DNA of 64,000 nt from positions 1 to 64,000 of the forward strand of contig CANNCP010000002.1 in assembly GCA_947503145.1 (NCBI GenBank), read 5' to 3'. This document shows positions 1-9,300 of this stretch, piece by piece. The DNA comes from an uncultured Roseovarius sp. GTDB taxonomy: Bacteria > Pseudomonadota > Alphaproteobacteria > Rhodobacterales > Rhodobacteraceae. The notes under the pieces are model-generated. The model ran no database searches. It was not told the origin of the DNA and saw only the letters and a program-made list of their open reading frames with translations. The first letter of the stretch is position 1. The number at the start of each line of letters is the position of its first letter. The position numbers and the translations under genes were made by a program.

Positions 1-106
1 CAGCTTCGGTGCTTCACGGAAGTTCCGCATTCTGGCGCTGATCGACGATTGCTGCCGCGAGAACCTGTGCCTGATGGCCGACACCGGTATCTCGGGTGAG
101 CGGGTG
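1..106 (+). pseudogene. IS3-family transposase (OrfB) integrase-core fragment
   Basis: Reading from base 2, the window opens inside an open frame whose first ~35 residues (SFGASRKFRILALIDDCCRE, then NLCLMADTGISGERV) match the start of the rve integrase core of IS3-family OrfB proteins, in the stretch just after the first catalytic Asp. The similarity stops at about base 106. From there the same frame continues as a different protein family (DUF3987) with no stop codon. None of the later DDE residues is present, so no active transposase is encoded here. The sequence left of the window is not visible, so I cannot tell whether the rest of the element lies there. The assignment is by recognition of the motif, not by a search. 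Confidence 0.6.
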
Positions 107-1288
107 GATGCGGTGCTCTCGCCGCTGAAGCAGATTGAACGCGAGTTGCGCCAGGCAACCGAGGCAGAGATGGCGGAATGGCGCGAACGGGTCGACCTGG
201 CAAAGCTGGCGGAAACCACCTGGAAGGAGGAGGCCAAGGCCGCGCTGAAGGCGGGCGAGGAGCCGCCCGAGCGTCCAAAGGCCGCTAATCCGGGGGAGGA
301 ACCTTTTGCCCCGCGCTTGCTGATCACGGATGGCACGGTGGAGCGTTTGGCGGTGATTGTCGCCAGGCAACCGCGTGGCAGCCTCATGGCGCGGGATGAA
401 CTGTCCGGCTGGCTGCAAGGCATGACGCGCTATGCAGGCGGCGGATCGGATCGCCCGTTCTGGCTCGAAGCCTACGGTGGGCGCGGTTACATGGTGGAGC
501 GCATGGGGCGCGATCCGGTCCATATCGACCGGCTGTCGCTTGGCGTCGTCGGTGGCATCCAGCCGGATCGCCTCAAGGGGCTGCTGTTTACCTCCGATGA
601 TGACGGTTTGCTGGCGCGCTTCATGCCAATCTGGCCCGATCCGGTACCGATCCGCCGCCCCCGCGATACGCTGGATCACGGCTTTCTGGATCGGGCGCTG
701 AAGCGTCTGCTGTCCCTGCAAATGCTGACGGATGAACGCGATATAACACGTCCCTGGATCACGCCCTTCAGCGAGGAGGCGCGCGATCTTCTCGACGCGT
801 TCCGCCATACCGTGCGGAGTTGGGAGAATGAGGCTGAAGGATTGCTTATGTCCTTCACCGGCAAGCTGCCGGGCCTTGCGGTGCGGCTGTCGCTGGTGCT
901 GGCCTATCTGGATTGGGCCGTTGAAATCGGAGAGGAGCCGCATGAAATCACGGTGGCGCATATCGGGCGGGCAGCGCATTTTATCGAAGCCTATGTTCTG
1001 CCAATGGCCCGGCGTGCCTATGCCGATGCGGCGCTGTCAAAGTCAGAGCGCGCCGCGCGCCGCCTGGTGGCGCTGATCCGAGATCATGGCTGGACGGGCT
1101 TCAGCACCCGCGAGGTGCTGCGCTTGGGGCGCACGGGCCTGTCAACCGTGGCAGAGCTTAATCCGGCGCTTACAGCGCTGGAGGAAGCCGAGATCCTGCG
1201 CCCAGCACCTGGGCCAGCCGTGGTGCAGGCTGGCCGCCCCCCACGTCTTTACGCGGTCAACCCGGCAGTTTTGAGGGAGGGTCCATGA
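107..1288 (+). pseudogene. DUF3987 domain protein, 5'-truncated (mobile-element replication/primase-associated)
   Basis: The C-terminal ~390 residues of a DUF3987 protein. Family landmarks are DAVLSPLKQIE at the truncation point, ARDELSGWLQG, FWLEAYGGRGY, VVGGIQPDRL and DDDGLLARF. DUF3987 proteins usually sit in plasmid, phage or integrative-element replication modules behind a primase-like domain, and carry a Walker A motif upstream of this region. Here the N-terminal part including Walker A is missing and is replaced in frame by IS3 transposase sequence. The most likely history is an IS insertion followed by a deletion. The frame then runs intact to its natural stop and overlaps the next small gene by an ATGA junction at 1285-1288. 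Function in the present state is doubtful. The exact biochemical role of the family is not established. Confidence 0.72.
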
Positions 1289-1708
1289 CACGCTGGCTGA
1301 ACGCAGCGCAGGGGCGCGTGACCCCGCTGACAGAATTGACAAAACCGACAGAACCCCAACGGCAGCCGTCCAAGGCAGGTATTTTGTCAGTTAAGTCAAT
1401 TTTGTCAGGCGGGGGGGGGGGAGGCCAGTGTCGAGGAGTTAACGGTGGCAGAGCAAGACCTGCTAGACGCCTGGCATGAGCGCGCGGCCATACGGGAATA
1501 TGACGGTGGCATGGCGAGGGGCGCGGCGGAAAGGGCGGCGTTGAAAGATGTAGAAACGAGCGGAAAACTGACTTTCATTATACAATGCGTCGAAAGCTTA
1601 GAAACAGGTAGCAGCCTGGATATCCGCCTTCAGGGTTTTCATCGGCTTTGCAAATACACAACCATAGGTTATGTCGCCTCAGAAACCCGGACTTATCACC
1701 TGAAATAG
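1285..1708 (+). pseudogene. Small accessory protein of the DUF3987 module, frameshifted at a poly-G tract
   Basis: An ATG at 1285 overlaps the DUF3987 stop (ATGA), and the frame reads MTRWLNAAQGRV...ILSVKSILSGGG up to an 11-G tract at 1411-1421. In that frame the downstream sequence looks random and stops at about 1479. One frame over, directly after the tract, it reads EASVEELTVAEQDLLDAW and then ERAAIREYDGG. The AIREYDGG block is one I associate with small proteins encoded just after DUF3987 genes. The two halves therefore look like one gene split by a one-base change in the G run. After about base 1550 (...AALKDV) the family-like character ends and the remaining ~50 residues to 1708 look non-native, so the 3' end also seems truncated. 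Function is unknown. Confidence 0.5.
1411..1421 (+). repeat. 11-G homopolymer at a frame junction
   Basis: Eleven consecutive G residues lie exactly where the reading frame must change for the small DUF3987-associated gene to be continuous. Such tracts are prone to slipped-strand mispairing, and also to sequencing error. The sequence alone cannot distinguish a real mutation, a phase-variable switch or a miscalled homopolymer. Confidence 0.8.
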
Positions 1709-1745
1709 CCCCGGCAGAGAGGTGGCTTCAAATTATGGTTGCTGA

Positions 1746-2597
1746 TTGTGCTTCCCAACGTGTGACGGTGTGACCGTGGCGTATAACAGTCTGGATGTGC
1801 TGCCTCAGATGTTGGCAACAATCCCGGACGGCGCAACGGTGGTGATCGTGGTCAATGCATCGGGTGATCCCGACGCGGTGGCGAACATTGGGGGGCAAAA
1901 TGGCGCGCGCGTTATCTGCAACCCGCAAAATCTGGGCTTCGGTGTGGCCTGCAACATCGGAGCGACGCAGGCACAGACCGAGTTTCTGCTTTTTCTCAAT
2001 CCCGACGCTCAGCTGCTTGATGGCGCGCTTGATGCCTTAGTGGCGGCAGCAGATAATTTTACTGCGGCGTCTGCTTTTAATCCTGCCATCACCGACAAGC
2101 GCGGGCGTTCGTGTTTGAAAAGACGCAGCGTGTTGTTGCCCGCGTCGGACAAGCTGCCCCCGGCCATACCGACGTGTAGTCGCGAAGTGCCGGTGCTGAG
2201 CGGCGCAGCGCTGTTCGTGCGTCGCGCCGCGTTCGAGCAGGTGGGTGGCTTTGATCCACACCTCTTTATGTACCACGAAGATGACGATCTTTCGCTGCGG
2301 TTGAAAGCGGCTTTTGGGCCGCTGTATTTCGTTCGCGACGCGCGAGTGAGGCACCACGGAGGCCTGTCCAGTCCGAGGACTCCTGAAACAGCGGCATTCA
2401 AGGCCTATCATATGGGCCGCTCGCGCATATATGCGGCGCGCAAACACAATATTCCGGGTGCACAGCGCAACGCGCTGTTCTCGGCGCTGATACAACTCGC
2501 CACGCCATTTACACTATTTTCTGCGCGCAAGCGGGCAAAGCAAGCGGCCTTCTTGCGCGGCATACATTCGGCCATGAAGAACGAGGCCAGCCGATGA
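1746..2597 (+). CDS. GT2-family glycosyltransferase (rhamnosyltransferase type), probable 5' frameshift
   Basis: A GT-A fold glycosyltransferase that would transfer a nucleotide-activated sugar onto a cell-surface glycan. Visible are the strand VTVAYNS at the N-terminus, NPQNLGFGVACNIG, the metal-binding-type LFLNPDAQLLDG, the acceptor/base region FDPHLFMYHEDDDLSLRLK, and ARVRHHGG. This is the pattern of WbbL/RfbF-like rhamnosyltransferases. The start is odd. An ATG at 1735 sits behind the AG-rich stretch AGAGAGGTGG, but its frame stops at 1771 after ...QRVTV. One extra G at about 1770 would fuse it into a normal first strand, VTVVTVAYNS. As it stands, translation would need the TTG at 1746 or the GTG at 1770. 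The stop overlaps the next gene by ATGA. Family call is firm; functional status is uncertain. Confidence 0.8.
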   Translation: MCFPTCDGVTVAYNSLDVLPQMLATIPDGATVVIVVNASGDPDAVANIGGQNGARVICNPQNLGFGVACNIGATQAQTEFLLFLNPDAQLLDGALDALVAAADNFTAASAFNPAITDKRGRSCLKRRSVLLPASDKLPPAIPTCSREVPVLSGAALFVRRAAFEQVGGFDPHLFMYHEDDDLSLRLKAAFGPLYFVRDARVRHHGGLSSPRTPETAAFKAYHMGRSRIYAARKHNIPGAQRNALFSALIQLATPFTLFSARKRAKQAAFLRGIHSAMKNEASR

Positions 2598-3772
2598 GGA
2601 AGGTCCCGTTGTGGAAAGTATCGCGCGAGGTGGTCAGGCTGGGCCGTCAAGTGCGTCGTGCGCCCGGAGCAATGTGGGAATACCTTACGCTGACCCGCCT
2701 TTACGACGCCAAAGCCACTCGTCAACGCAGGATTCACACCGGCAAGCGATCCCTGGGAGGCGAGGTTGCGATCTATCTGATCTTTCCATCAACCGGAGTT
2801 CTGACGTCGCATCTGGATATGCTGAAGCAACTCAATGCGCATGATATCAGCCCTGTTGTGGTCTCAAACCTGCCGTTATCCAAAGACGATCTCACGACTC
2901 TCGAACCACTCTGCGCACGGATCATAGAACGGCCCAATATCGGTTACGATTTTGGCGGCTATCGTGACGGCATATTGAGCTTGGCCGCAAACCTTCCGGA
3001 AATCGACCGGCTCTATATCCTCAATGATTCGGTCTGGATGATCGAAGCCCCCCAAAGCTGGTTCGATGCCGTTCGCGAAACGGACGTGGATTTCTGTGCT
3101 GCAACCTCACATTACGGGATCAAGCGCTATGGCGCTGATGATTTTCGCGAAATCGTGTGGACCTATACCCCAGCTCATCGCAATTACCATTATGCCTCAT
3201 ATGCGCTTTCGTTCGGTCACCGCATCCTGCGCGATCCTGATTTCATCAGGTATTGGCGTATATTAAGGCTGTCGGACAGTAAGAAACGCACAGTGCGCCG
3301 AGGCGAGATTGGGCTGACGCAATGGGTGCTCGAGAGGGGCTATAGCCACGCAGCAAGCTGCCCGACAACAGACCTGGATCGAGAGATTGCAGCGCTGGAC
3401 GATGACGCACTGGACGCGGTCGCGCGCAATCTCGTCATCCCAGAAAGCCCGAGATTTCGGGTCAAGCTAGACGAAGTGCTCAAATGCCCCGTAAACAGCA
3501 CCGCAGGGCGCAGCGACCGGATACACATCATCCTGGCGATTGTCGGTTCACAGCCCTTGGGATATGCGATGCCATTTTACACAACGCGATATCACGGCTT
3601 CCAGTTTTTGAAGAAATCACCGTTATGGTTATCTCGAAGCGGGTCGGATACGATGATCTCTTTGCTGGATCATCTTCCGGGCCCGATGGGCAGAAACGCT
3701 GCGCGCGAGGCGCGAGCTCTTAGACCGGATGCATGGCCGATACCCAGCGTAGCAGGTGAAAAGGAGGGCTGA
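2594..3772 (+). CDS. Rhamnan synthesis protein F (RgpF) family
   Basis: A 392-residue protein of the RgpF family (PF05045), found in rhamnose-containing surface polysaccharide clusters. Recognisable blocks are VAIYLIFPSTGVLTSHLDML, the region around VVVSNLPLS, RPNIGYDFGGYRDGIL, YILNDSVWMIEAP and the FWAATSHYGI-like stretch FCAATSHYGIKRYG. Members lie beside glycosyltransferases and probably act as glycosyltransferases or in glycan assembly; the exact reaction is not settled. The ATG overlaps the glycosyltransferase stop by four bases, so the two are translationally coupled. The C-terminus (last ~60 residues) is basic and less conserved. The gene is followed after one base by the methyltransferase start. 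Confidence 0.8.
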   Translation: MRKVPLWKVSREVVRLGRQVRRAPGAMWEYLTLTRLYDAKATRQRRIHTGKRSLGGEVAIYLIFPSTGVLTSHLDMLKQLNAHDISPVVVSNLPLSKDDLTTLEPLCARIIERPNIGYDFGGYRDGILSLAANLPEIDRLYILNDSVWMIEAPQSWFDAVRETDVDFCAATSHYGIKRYGADDFREIVWTYTPAHRNYHYASYALSFGHRILRDPDFIRYWRILRLSDSKKRTVRRGEIGLTQWVLERGYSHAASCPTTDLDREIAALDDDALDAVARNLVIPESPRFRVKLDEVLKCPVNSTAGRSDRIHIILAIVGSQPLGYAMPFYTTRYHGFQFLKKSPLWLSRSGSDTMISLLDHLPGPMGRNAAREARALRPDAWPIPSVAGEKEG

Positions 3773-3773
3773 A

Positions 3774-4466
3774 ATGGCTGCGAAGAAAACGCCGCGCCGG
3801 GATGAAACAACTATCGACCTTGCACGTGCTGCGCCAGAAAAACTCTATGATGCAGCTTATTATACGGATGGGTGCAGCGAGGATGGGTACACGGAATATG
3901 GACGACACGAGCCGTGGCTATCCTTTTTCAACAGAGCGGCCCGAAAGATCAAGAAAACCTATACGCCCCGGACCGTGGCAGACGTGGGTTGTGCGTTCGG
4001 CCTGCTGACCGAGGCGCTGGTTGATCTGCGCATTGATGCCTACGGCTTCGACGTGTCCCCGTATGCCATTTCACAGGGGCGTGAAGACATAAAGGACCGG
4101 CTCATGGTGCATTCCATCATGGATCCGATTCCATTACGCGCGGGTGGCCGGAAGTATGACATGGCAATTTGTATCGAGGTATTGGAGCACCTACCGCCGG
4201 ATATGACCGATCAGGCGATCGACAATTTGTGCGCTTGTACTGACCGAATCCTGTTTTCATCATCACCCGATGATTTCGATGAACCGACACATTTCAACGT
4301 GCTTCCCACCGAGGTATGGCTCGAGAAATTTGCGCAGCGCGACTTTCACTCATCCACCCTTGGAGAGCCTACGAAGTTTGTCGCACCCCAAGCCCGCGTC
4401 GTTGAAAGGCCGGGGGCACCTCGCAGAGCGGGTTTGCTCAGGCGTTTATGGGCTAATATAGGCTAA
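3774..4466 (+). CDS. Class I SAM-dependent methyltransferase (glycan-cluster associated)
   Basis: About 230 residues. The Rossmann SAM-binding motif I is ADVGCAFGLLTEAL (about residues 65-78), the acidic end of strand 2 is YGFDVSPYAI, and the post-I/IV region is MAICIEVLEHLPPD. This is a Methyltransf_11/23-type fold, often found methylating sugars or glycan ends in polysaccharide clusters. I chose the ATG at 3774 because AAGGAGGG ends six bases upstream, just at the stop of the RgpF gene; an in-frame GTG at 3756 lacks such a site. The conserved fold ends before the basic C-terminal tail (about the last 25 residues). It is the last gene of the three-gene unit. The substrate is unknown. Confidence 0.75.
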   Translation: MAAKKTPRRDETTIDLARAAPEKLYDAAYYTDGCSEDGYTEYGRHEPWLSFFNRAARKIKKTYTPRTVADVGCAFGLLTEALVDLRIDAYGFDVSPYAISQGREDIKDRLMVHSIMDPIPLRAGGRKYDMAICIEVLEHLPPDMTDQAIDNLCACTDRILFSSSPDDFDEPTHFNVLPTEVWLEKFAQRDFHSSTLGEPTKFVAPQARVVERPGAPRRAGLLRRLWANIG

Positions 4467-4813
4467 ATACCTTAGATGACGCCTGATCGAAAAGGCGACG
4501 GAACCACTACAACACAGTCAGGCGCTCACAGTGCTACTGACTGTCGGTGCCTGAAGGCTTTCGCCAAGGGCGGTAGAAGGTTCGACGCGGACTATGAGAA
4601 AACTACCGATTAACTTGGACTACTCGATGGGTACGGAGCAACGCCTGCGGCGGGCTTCGAAATCCGTAGAGAGGATTCTCGCCGCAGGTGTTGAAGTGAG
4701 CGGCTGGAAGCCACCGATCTCAGTTCAACATAAGAGAAGGGAGGGGCAATGGGGGAAGCCAACCTCTGCACTTTACTATTAATCATTAAAAACAAATTTT
4801 TACTAAAAACACA
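4467..4813. other. Non-coding spacer between the glycan cluster and tRNA-Ser
   Basis: I see no credible gene here. There is a perfect 7-bp inverted repeat (CAGTCAG 4515-4521, CTGACTG 4537-4543, 15-base loop) without a following T-run, which could weakly close transcription from the glycan genes. The right end (about 4770-4812) is strikingly AT-rich against the surroundings and abuts the tRNA 3' end. I looked for a second copy of the tRNA 3' end that would mark an attachment-site duplication and did not see one in the window. Confidence 0.5.
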
Positions 4814-4903
4814 TGGCGGAGCGACAGGGATTCGAACCCTGGAGACGGTCTCCCGCCTACACACTTTCCAGGCGTGCGCCTTCGACCACTCGGCCACCGC
4901 TCC
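4814..4903 (-). tRNA. tRNA-Ser (anticodon GGA)
   Basis: On the minus strand the gene begins GGAGCGG and ends with the encoded CCA. The acceptor stem is GGAGCGG against TCGCTCC with discriminator G. The D-loop region is GGCCGAGTGGTCGAAGG, and the anticodon loop CTGGAAA gives anticodon GGA. A long variable arm, GGCGGGAGACCGTC, is typical of class II (Ser/Leu) tRNAs, and the T-arm is GGGTTCGAATCCC. The 3' end points toward the accessory block at 1-4800, the orientation expected if an element once integrated at this tRNA. Downstream of the CCA on the minus strand there is only AT-rich sequence with no strong GC hairpin. Confidence 0.96.
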
Positions 4904-4997
4904 GTTGCAGGGCTTCTATCGCCGTTCGGCAACCCGCCGCAAGAGGCATGAGGGAAAATTTCCGGGCTTCGTACGACGCCGCTGTCCCGAGGGGCCG

Positions 4998-5717
4998 TCA
5001 ATCGTCGAAATGGACGTAGACGCGGCGGTTCTGTCGCCCCTTCTTTTCGATCTTGCCCAGCCGCAGGCCACCGATTTCGGCGGTGCGCGCCACATGGGTG
5101 CCGCCACAGGGTTGCAGATCGACCTGATCGCGGCCCTGCCCGATGCGGATCAGTCGCACGCGCCCCGATCCCGAGGGCGGCTGGACGGACATGGTCTTGA
5201 CCAGTCCGGGGTTTGCGACCAGCTCGGCGTCGGTGATCCATGTCTCGGTCACCGGCAGATCACTGTCCACCAGCTGATTGAGAAGAGCCTCCAGCGTCTC
5301 CTTGTCCTGCGGCGCCTCGGGCATGTCGAAATCAAGACGGCTGCGCACCTCCCCCACCGCCCCGCCAGAGACCGGCAGCGGAATCACAACCGACAACAGG
5401 TGCAAAGCGGTATGCATTCGCATCATCCTGTGCCGCCGCTCCCAGTCGAGAACCTGCTGCACCGGCGTACCGACCAGCGGCAATGGCTGCGGCCCGGCCG
5501 GAACCAGCGCGATGTGGCCCTCATCCGCCTTGACGGTGGTGGCCACATCCATCGAGCCACCAGGCCATGCGATACGGCCGGAATCGCCCGGCTGCCCACC
5601 CCCCGTGGGGTAAAAGATCGTTCGGTCCAGCACCAGCCCGCCTTCTGGCGTATGACCAATAACGGTGCCCGTTCCCTCTGCTGCATAGGCATCGTGTCGA
5701 AAGAGCGGCTCGGTCAT
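4998..5717 (-). CDS. Alanyl-tRNA editing protein (AlaX type)
   Basis: A 239-residue stand-alone relative of the AlaRS editing domain, which hydrolyses mischarged Ser-tRNA-Ala (and Gly-tRNA-Ala) in trans in the cytoplasm. The zinc/catalytic residues are visible as HTALH (about residue 101) and CGGTH (about residue 205). The N-terminal part has the AlaX entry [14 protein letters not shown]. The length fits the intermediate AlaX-M class, which has a glycine-rich motif but no C-terminal extension. The ATG overlaps the stop of the upstream channel gene (ATGA at 5714-5717), so it is the last member of the photolyase-cfa-trg-cysK series. Close to tRNA-Ser, but transcribed separately from it as far as I can see. 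Confidence 0.9.
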   Translation of the reverse strand: MTEPLFRHDAYAAEGTGTVIGHTPEGGLVLDRTIFYPTGGGQPGDSGRIAWPGGSMDVATTVKADEGHIALVPAGPQPLPLVGTPVQQVLDWERRHRMMRMHTALHLLSVVIPLPVSGGAVGEVRSRLDFDMPEAPQDKETLEALLNQLVDSDLPVTETWITDAELVANPGLVKTMSVQPPSGSGRVRLIRIGQGRDQVDLQPCGGTHVARTAEIGGLRLGKIEKKGRQNRRVYVHFDD

Positions 5718-8218
5718 CGTGCGTCCCCGCCCCCGTCAGCGCCCCCGTCCCCGTCAGCGTCTCCATCCGCGTCCATATCGTCGAACCGCTGTGGTTCTGC
5801 CTTCGTGGGTTTGGGCTCTGGCTTGGGCGTCGCCTCTTCCGGCGCTCCGGCCGAACCGGAGCCATCGGCAGGTTTCGCGCCTTGTACGAGAACCTCGGGG
5901 TTACGTAGCCACAAATTGCGTTGCGGATAGGGTATTTCGATGCCTTCCGCGGCAAACCGTTTCGCGATCGCGTGGTTGACCTCGGAGGTTATGTTCATCA
6001 CCCAGTTGATATCGCGCAGGATCATGCGGATGTCGAATTCGAACGAATCCGTGCTGATCCTTTTGAAGATCACCGAAGGCGGCGGGTTCATGAGCACCAT
6101 CGGGTTGGAGGTGGCGATCTCCATCAGGATGCGCTCGACCATTTCCGTATCGGCGGAATAGCTCACTCCGACCGATACAATGCAACGGCCCACGGTATTG
6201 CCGCGCGTGTAGTTGGTGACGGTCCCGCTGACCAGATCGGCGTTCGGAATAATGAGATCCGAGCGGTCAAAGGTCTCGATCCGGGTCGAGCGCACCGAGA
6301 TTTCACGCACCGTACCATGCTGGCCGTTGACCTCGATCCAGTCCCCCTGGCTGATCGGGCGCTCGATCAGCAGGATGATGCCCGCCACAAAGTTCGAAAC
6401 GATGTTCTGAAGACCGAAACCGATACCGACAGACAGCGCACCGGCAACGATCGCGAGTGAACTGAGGTCGATCCCGGCAGAGGTTACGGCAATGAGCGCC
6501 GCCAGAAAAATCCCGATATAGCCGACACCGGACACGATGGCGTTACGCCCGCCCGCGTCCAGCTTGGTCTTGGGCAGCAGGGTATTCTTCAGCGTGCCCT
6601 GCAACAGCCGCGTCAACACCATCCCGGCGACAAAGATCACCGCGAGCGTCAGGAAGATCGTCGGCGAGATGGTCATCTCGCCCAGCGTGATGCCCTTGGT
6701 GAACTGCGTCCACATCTCGGACAGATCCGCCACCCGCGCGCCCCAGACCAACGCAAAGAGCGGCGCTGACAGGATCACGATGCCGAAACTCAACAGCACC
6801 GGGACCAGATCGTCCGCCGCACCCTCGCGGTTGCTCGCAATCAGCGTGTACACTTCCGAAATCACCCGCTGGATCACCAGCAATGCCGCCAGCAGGATCA
6901 ACGACAAGAGAGAGGGCAGCATCAGCGACGATGCCGCCTCGAAATACCCGATTGCGGCCAGCACCGGCGACAGCACGGCGAGCGCGAACAACGCATTCGC
7001 CAGCAGCCGCGTCAGCCGGTTACGGTATGTGTCGGTGTTCTTGTTTGTCGCCGCGTTGCGGCTGTGCTTGGACAGCAGCCGTGCCAGACGCAACAGCAGC
7101 AATCCGGCAAACACGATCACAGGGAAGAGGACCACATTGATCGCGGCCTCTGACCATGCGGTAACTCTGGCAATTTCCAGCATGAAGTAGAACGCCGCGA
7201 TAATCAGGCCCATGGCAGCGCCATACAAGCGCCCCGCCCGGCGGTCTTCGACCTCCAGCGCCAGCGGCGGCCGGTGGGTTTCCAGGCGCGGAAAGCAGCG
7301 TAGGGCCAGCCAGCGCGCCAGAAGGAAGATCCCGAATGCCGGCTTCAGCGCGATCAGCACCAGATCGCCACGCAACCCGATCAACCCGCTGGAATATAGC
7401 GCCTGACTGAACAGGATCAGGCCGATGAAAGGCACGAGTATCTCGCCCAGCGATATCAGCAGAGAAATGATCCAATGCGCTGACGTGGCCTGCTGCGGCA
7501 AAGCAAGGCGCACCGCCAGTTCCGTCCAGAACCGCCCGCGTATCAGCAGGACGCTGCCAAGCAGCGCCAGCAGGATGATCTTGGGCAAGTTGGCCTTCGT
7601 CTCCATACGCTGGATATCGTTGTGCCACGCGGTAACAATCTCGGTACGGACGGATTCGAACGTGTTGGTGATCGCGTCCAGCCCCGCAGGCCAGTTCTTG
7701 GGGTTAAGCGGGGACGGCCCCAACTGCAACAACGCCTCGGTCTGGCGCTCACGGATGATCCGGTCGACGCCCTTGATCAGCCCATCCGCCTGGCTGTAGG
7801 CCAGTTGCGCGCTCTTGACCGGTTCGGTCAGACGGCCCAGTCGCTCGGCCATCTCTTCGCGTTGCCGCGTGATGTCAGGGCTTTCGCTACCGTCCTCGGG
7901 TACAGGGCCGAGCGCCTTGATTTGTGCCTCGGTCGTGGCGATCGCATTGCTGTTGATGTTTTGCGCTGCCGTAAAGATGTCGCGCCACTCTGCCAGCTGG
8001 TCTCGCAGGTCCTCCAGCGCGGCGGTGGACGCGCGCGCCGCTTCAATGGCGTCAGTAGCCCGTTCGGCGGTGGATTTCCATTTGTCGTAATCCGGTCCGG
8101 CAGGTGGCTGCTGCGCACTGGCGATCCCGGTCGTGGCGACATAGGCGAATGTCATGGGCAACAATGCCAGCGCCCAGATCACGACAAGGCGGTGCAAAAG
8201 GCCCATTACCGATGTCAT
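5714..8218 (-). CDS. MscS/MscK-family mechanosensitive ion channel (DUF3772-type)
   Basis: About 834 residues, a large multi-domain MscS relative that opens under membrane tension. A signal peptide ([10 protein letters not shown]..., cleavage near ASAQQ) is followed by a periplasmic coiled region with a DUF3772-like part (about 20-190), then some ten hydrophobic segments. The pore-lining helix and beta domain are at about 590-660, with [19 protein letters not shown] and [13 protein letters not shown] ~45-residue cytoplasmic tail is acidic and Pro/Lys/Asp/Gly-rich and ends in a DGDADG-type repeat. I chose the ATG at 8218 because it overlaps the cysK stop (ATGA) and precedes the signal peptide directly. 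It also overlaps alaX by four bases. Confidence 0.9.
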   Translation of the reverse strand: MTSVMGLLHRLVVIWALALLPMTFAYVATTGIASAQQPPAGPDYDKWKSTAERATDAIEAARASTAALEDLRDQLAEWRDIFTAAQNINSNAIATTEAQIKALGPVPEDGSESPDITRQREEMAERLGRLTEPVKSAQLAYSQADGLIKGVDRIIRERQTEALLQLGPSPLNPKNWPAGLDAITNTFESVRTEIVTAWHNDIQRMETKANLPKIILLALLGSVLLIRGRFWTELAVRLALPQQATSAHWIISLLISLGEILVPFIGLILFSQALYSSGLIGLRGDLVLIALKPAFGIFLLARWLALRCFPRLETHRPPLALEVEDRRAGRLYGAAMGLIIAAFYFMLEIARVTAWSEAAINVVLFPVIVFAGLLLLRLARLLSKHSRNAATNKNTDTYRNRLTRLLANALFALAVLSPVLAAIGYFEAASSLMLPSLLSLILLAALLVIQRVISEVYTLIASNREGAADDLVPVLLSFGIVILSAPLFALVWGARVADLSEMWTQFTKGITLGEMTISPTIFLTLAVIFVAGMVLTRLLQGTLKNTLLPKTKLDAGGRNAIVSGVGYIGIFLAALIAVTSAGIDLSSLAIVAGALSVGIGFGLQNIVSNFVAGIILLIERPISQGDWIEVNGQHGTVREISVRSTRIETFDRSDLIIPNADLVSGTVTNYTRGNTVGRCIVSVGVSYSADTEMVERILMEIATSNPMVLMNPPPSVIFKRISTDSFEFDIRMILRDINWVMNITSEVNHAIAKRFAAEGIEIPYPQRNLWLRNPEVLVQGAKPADGSGSAGAPEEATPKPEPKPTKAEPQRFDDMDADGDADGDGGADGGGDAR

Positions 8219-9246
8219 CCCTCGAACACTCCGGGGATCGAGCGCGGCTCCCCTCCCAGCCAATCAGGCGCGGGCAGACCCTTCTCCTGCAGGAAATCCC
8301 GGTTAAAGAGCTTGGACTGATAGCGCGTGCCATAATCGCACAGCACCGTTGCAATGGTGTGCCCCGGCCCCAGTTCGCGTGCCAGCCGCACAGCGCCCGC
8401 GACGTTGACACCCGACGACGCGCCCAGACACAATCCCTCCTCGCGCAGCAGATCGAACACATAGGGCAGCGCCTCTGTATCAGCGACCTGATAGGCATGA
8501 TCGGGGGTAAAGCCTTCGAGGTTCGCGGTGATGCGCGCCTGGCCGATGCCTTCGGCGATCGAGCCGCCTTCGCTGTCCAATACGCCGGTGGTGTAGTAGG
8601 AATAGAGCTTCGCCCCCATCGGATCCGCAATACCGATCCTGACCCCCTTGGGCTGCAATGCCATGCCGACTCCTGCCAGCGTGCCACCCGAACCGACCGC
8701 ACAGACAAAGCCATCCACCTTGCCGTCGGTCTGCTCCCAGATTTCGGGGCCGGTCGTCTCGACATGGGCCTGCCGGTTGGCCACATTGTCGAACTGGTTG
8801 GCCCAGATCGCGCCGTTGGGTTCGGTCTGTGCCAGCTTCGCAGCGAGCCGTTCGGAGTAACGCACGAAATTGTTCGGGTTGGAATAGGGCGCGGCAGGCA
8901 CCTGCACCAGATCGGCCCCAGCCAAGCGCAGCATGTCCTTTTTCTCTTCGCTCTGGGTCTCGGGGATGACGATCACGGTCTTGAACCCCATCGACGCCCC
9001 CACCAGCGCCAGACCGATCCCGGTGTTGCCGGCAGTGCCTTCGACGATGGTGCCGCCCGGCTTCAGCTCGCCGCGGGCCACCGCATCACGAATGATATAG
9101 AGCGCCGCACGGTCTTTAACCGACTGACCTGGATTGAGAAATTCGGCCTTTCCCAGAATGGTGCAGCCGGTTTCCTCACTGACCTTTCGCAGACGGATCA
9201 TCGGTGTATTGCCGACCGCCCCGGCCAAATCCTGTGCAATTCGCAT
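8215..9246 (-). CDS. cysK: Cysteine synthase A (O-acetylserine sulfhydrylase)
   Basis: A PLP enzyme converting O-acetylserine and sulfide to cysteine in the cytosol. It has 343 residues. The PLP lysine lies in NPGQSVKDRAA (Lys44), the substrate loop is EGTAGNTGIGLA (about residue 70), and the phosphate/Gly loop is AVGSGGTLAGVG. It is a little longer than the common ~320 residues, with a tail LPAPDWLGGEPRSIPG that is typical of the alphaproteobacterial type. The ATG at 9246 was chosen over an upstream in-frame start because the PLP-fold begins right there (MRIAQDLAGAVGNTP). In Rhodobacter sphaeroides, cysK adjoins trgAB and contributes to tellurite resistance; the same order is seen here, which supports the symbol. 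Confidence 0.93.
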   Translation of the reverse strand: MRIAQDLAGAVGNTPMIRLRKVSEETGCTILGKAEFLNPGQSVKDRAALYIIRDAVARGELKPGGTIVEGTAGNTGIGLALVGASMGFKTVIVIPETQSEEKKDMLRLAGADLVQVPAAPYSNPNNFVRYSERLAAKLAQTEPNGAIWANQFDNVANRQAHVETTGPEIWEQTDGKVDGFVCAVGSGGTLAGVGMALQPKGVRIGIADPMGAKLYSYYTTGVLDSEGGSIAEGIGQARITANLEGFTPDHAYQVADTEALPYVFDLLREEGLCLGASSGVNVAGAVRLARELGPGHTIATVLCDYGTRYQSKLFNRDFLQEKGLPAPDWLGGEPRSIPGVFEG

Positions 9247-9300
9247 GTACCAACCCCCTGCTTCAAGTGGCCTCACGTTTAGGGCCAGCGCTGCCGAAAC

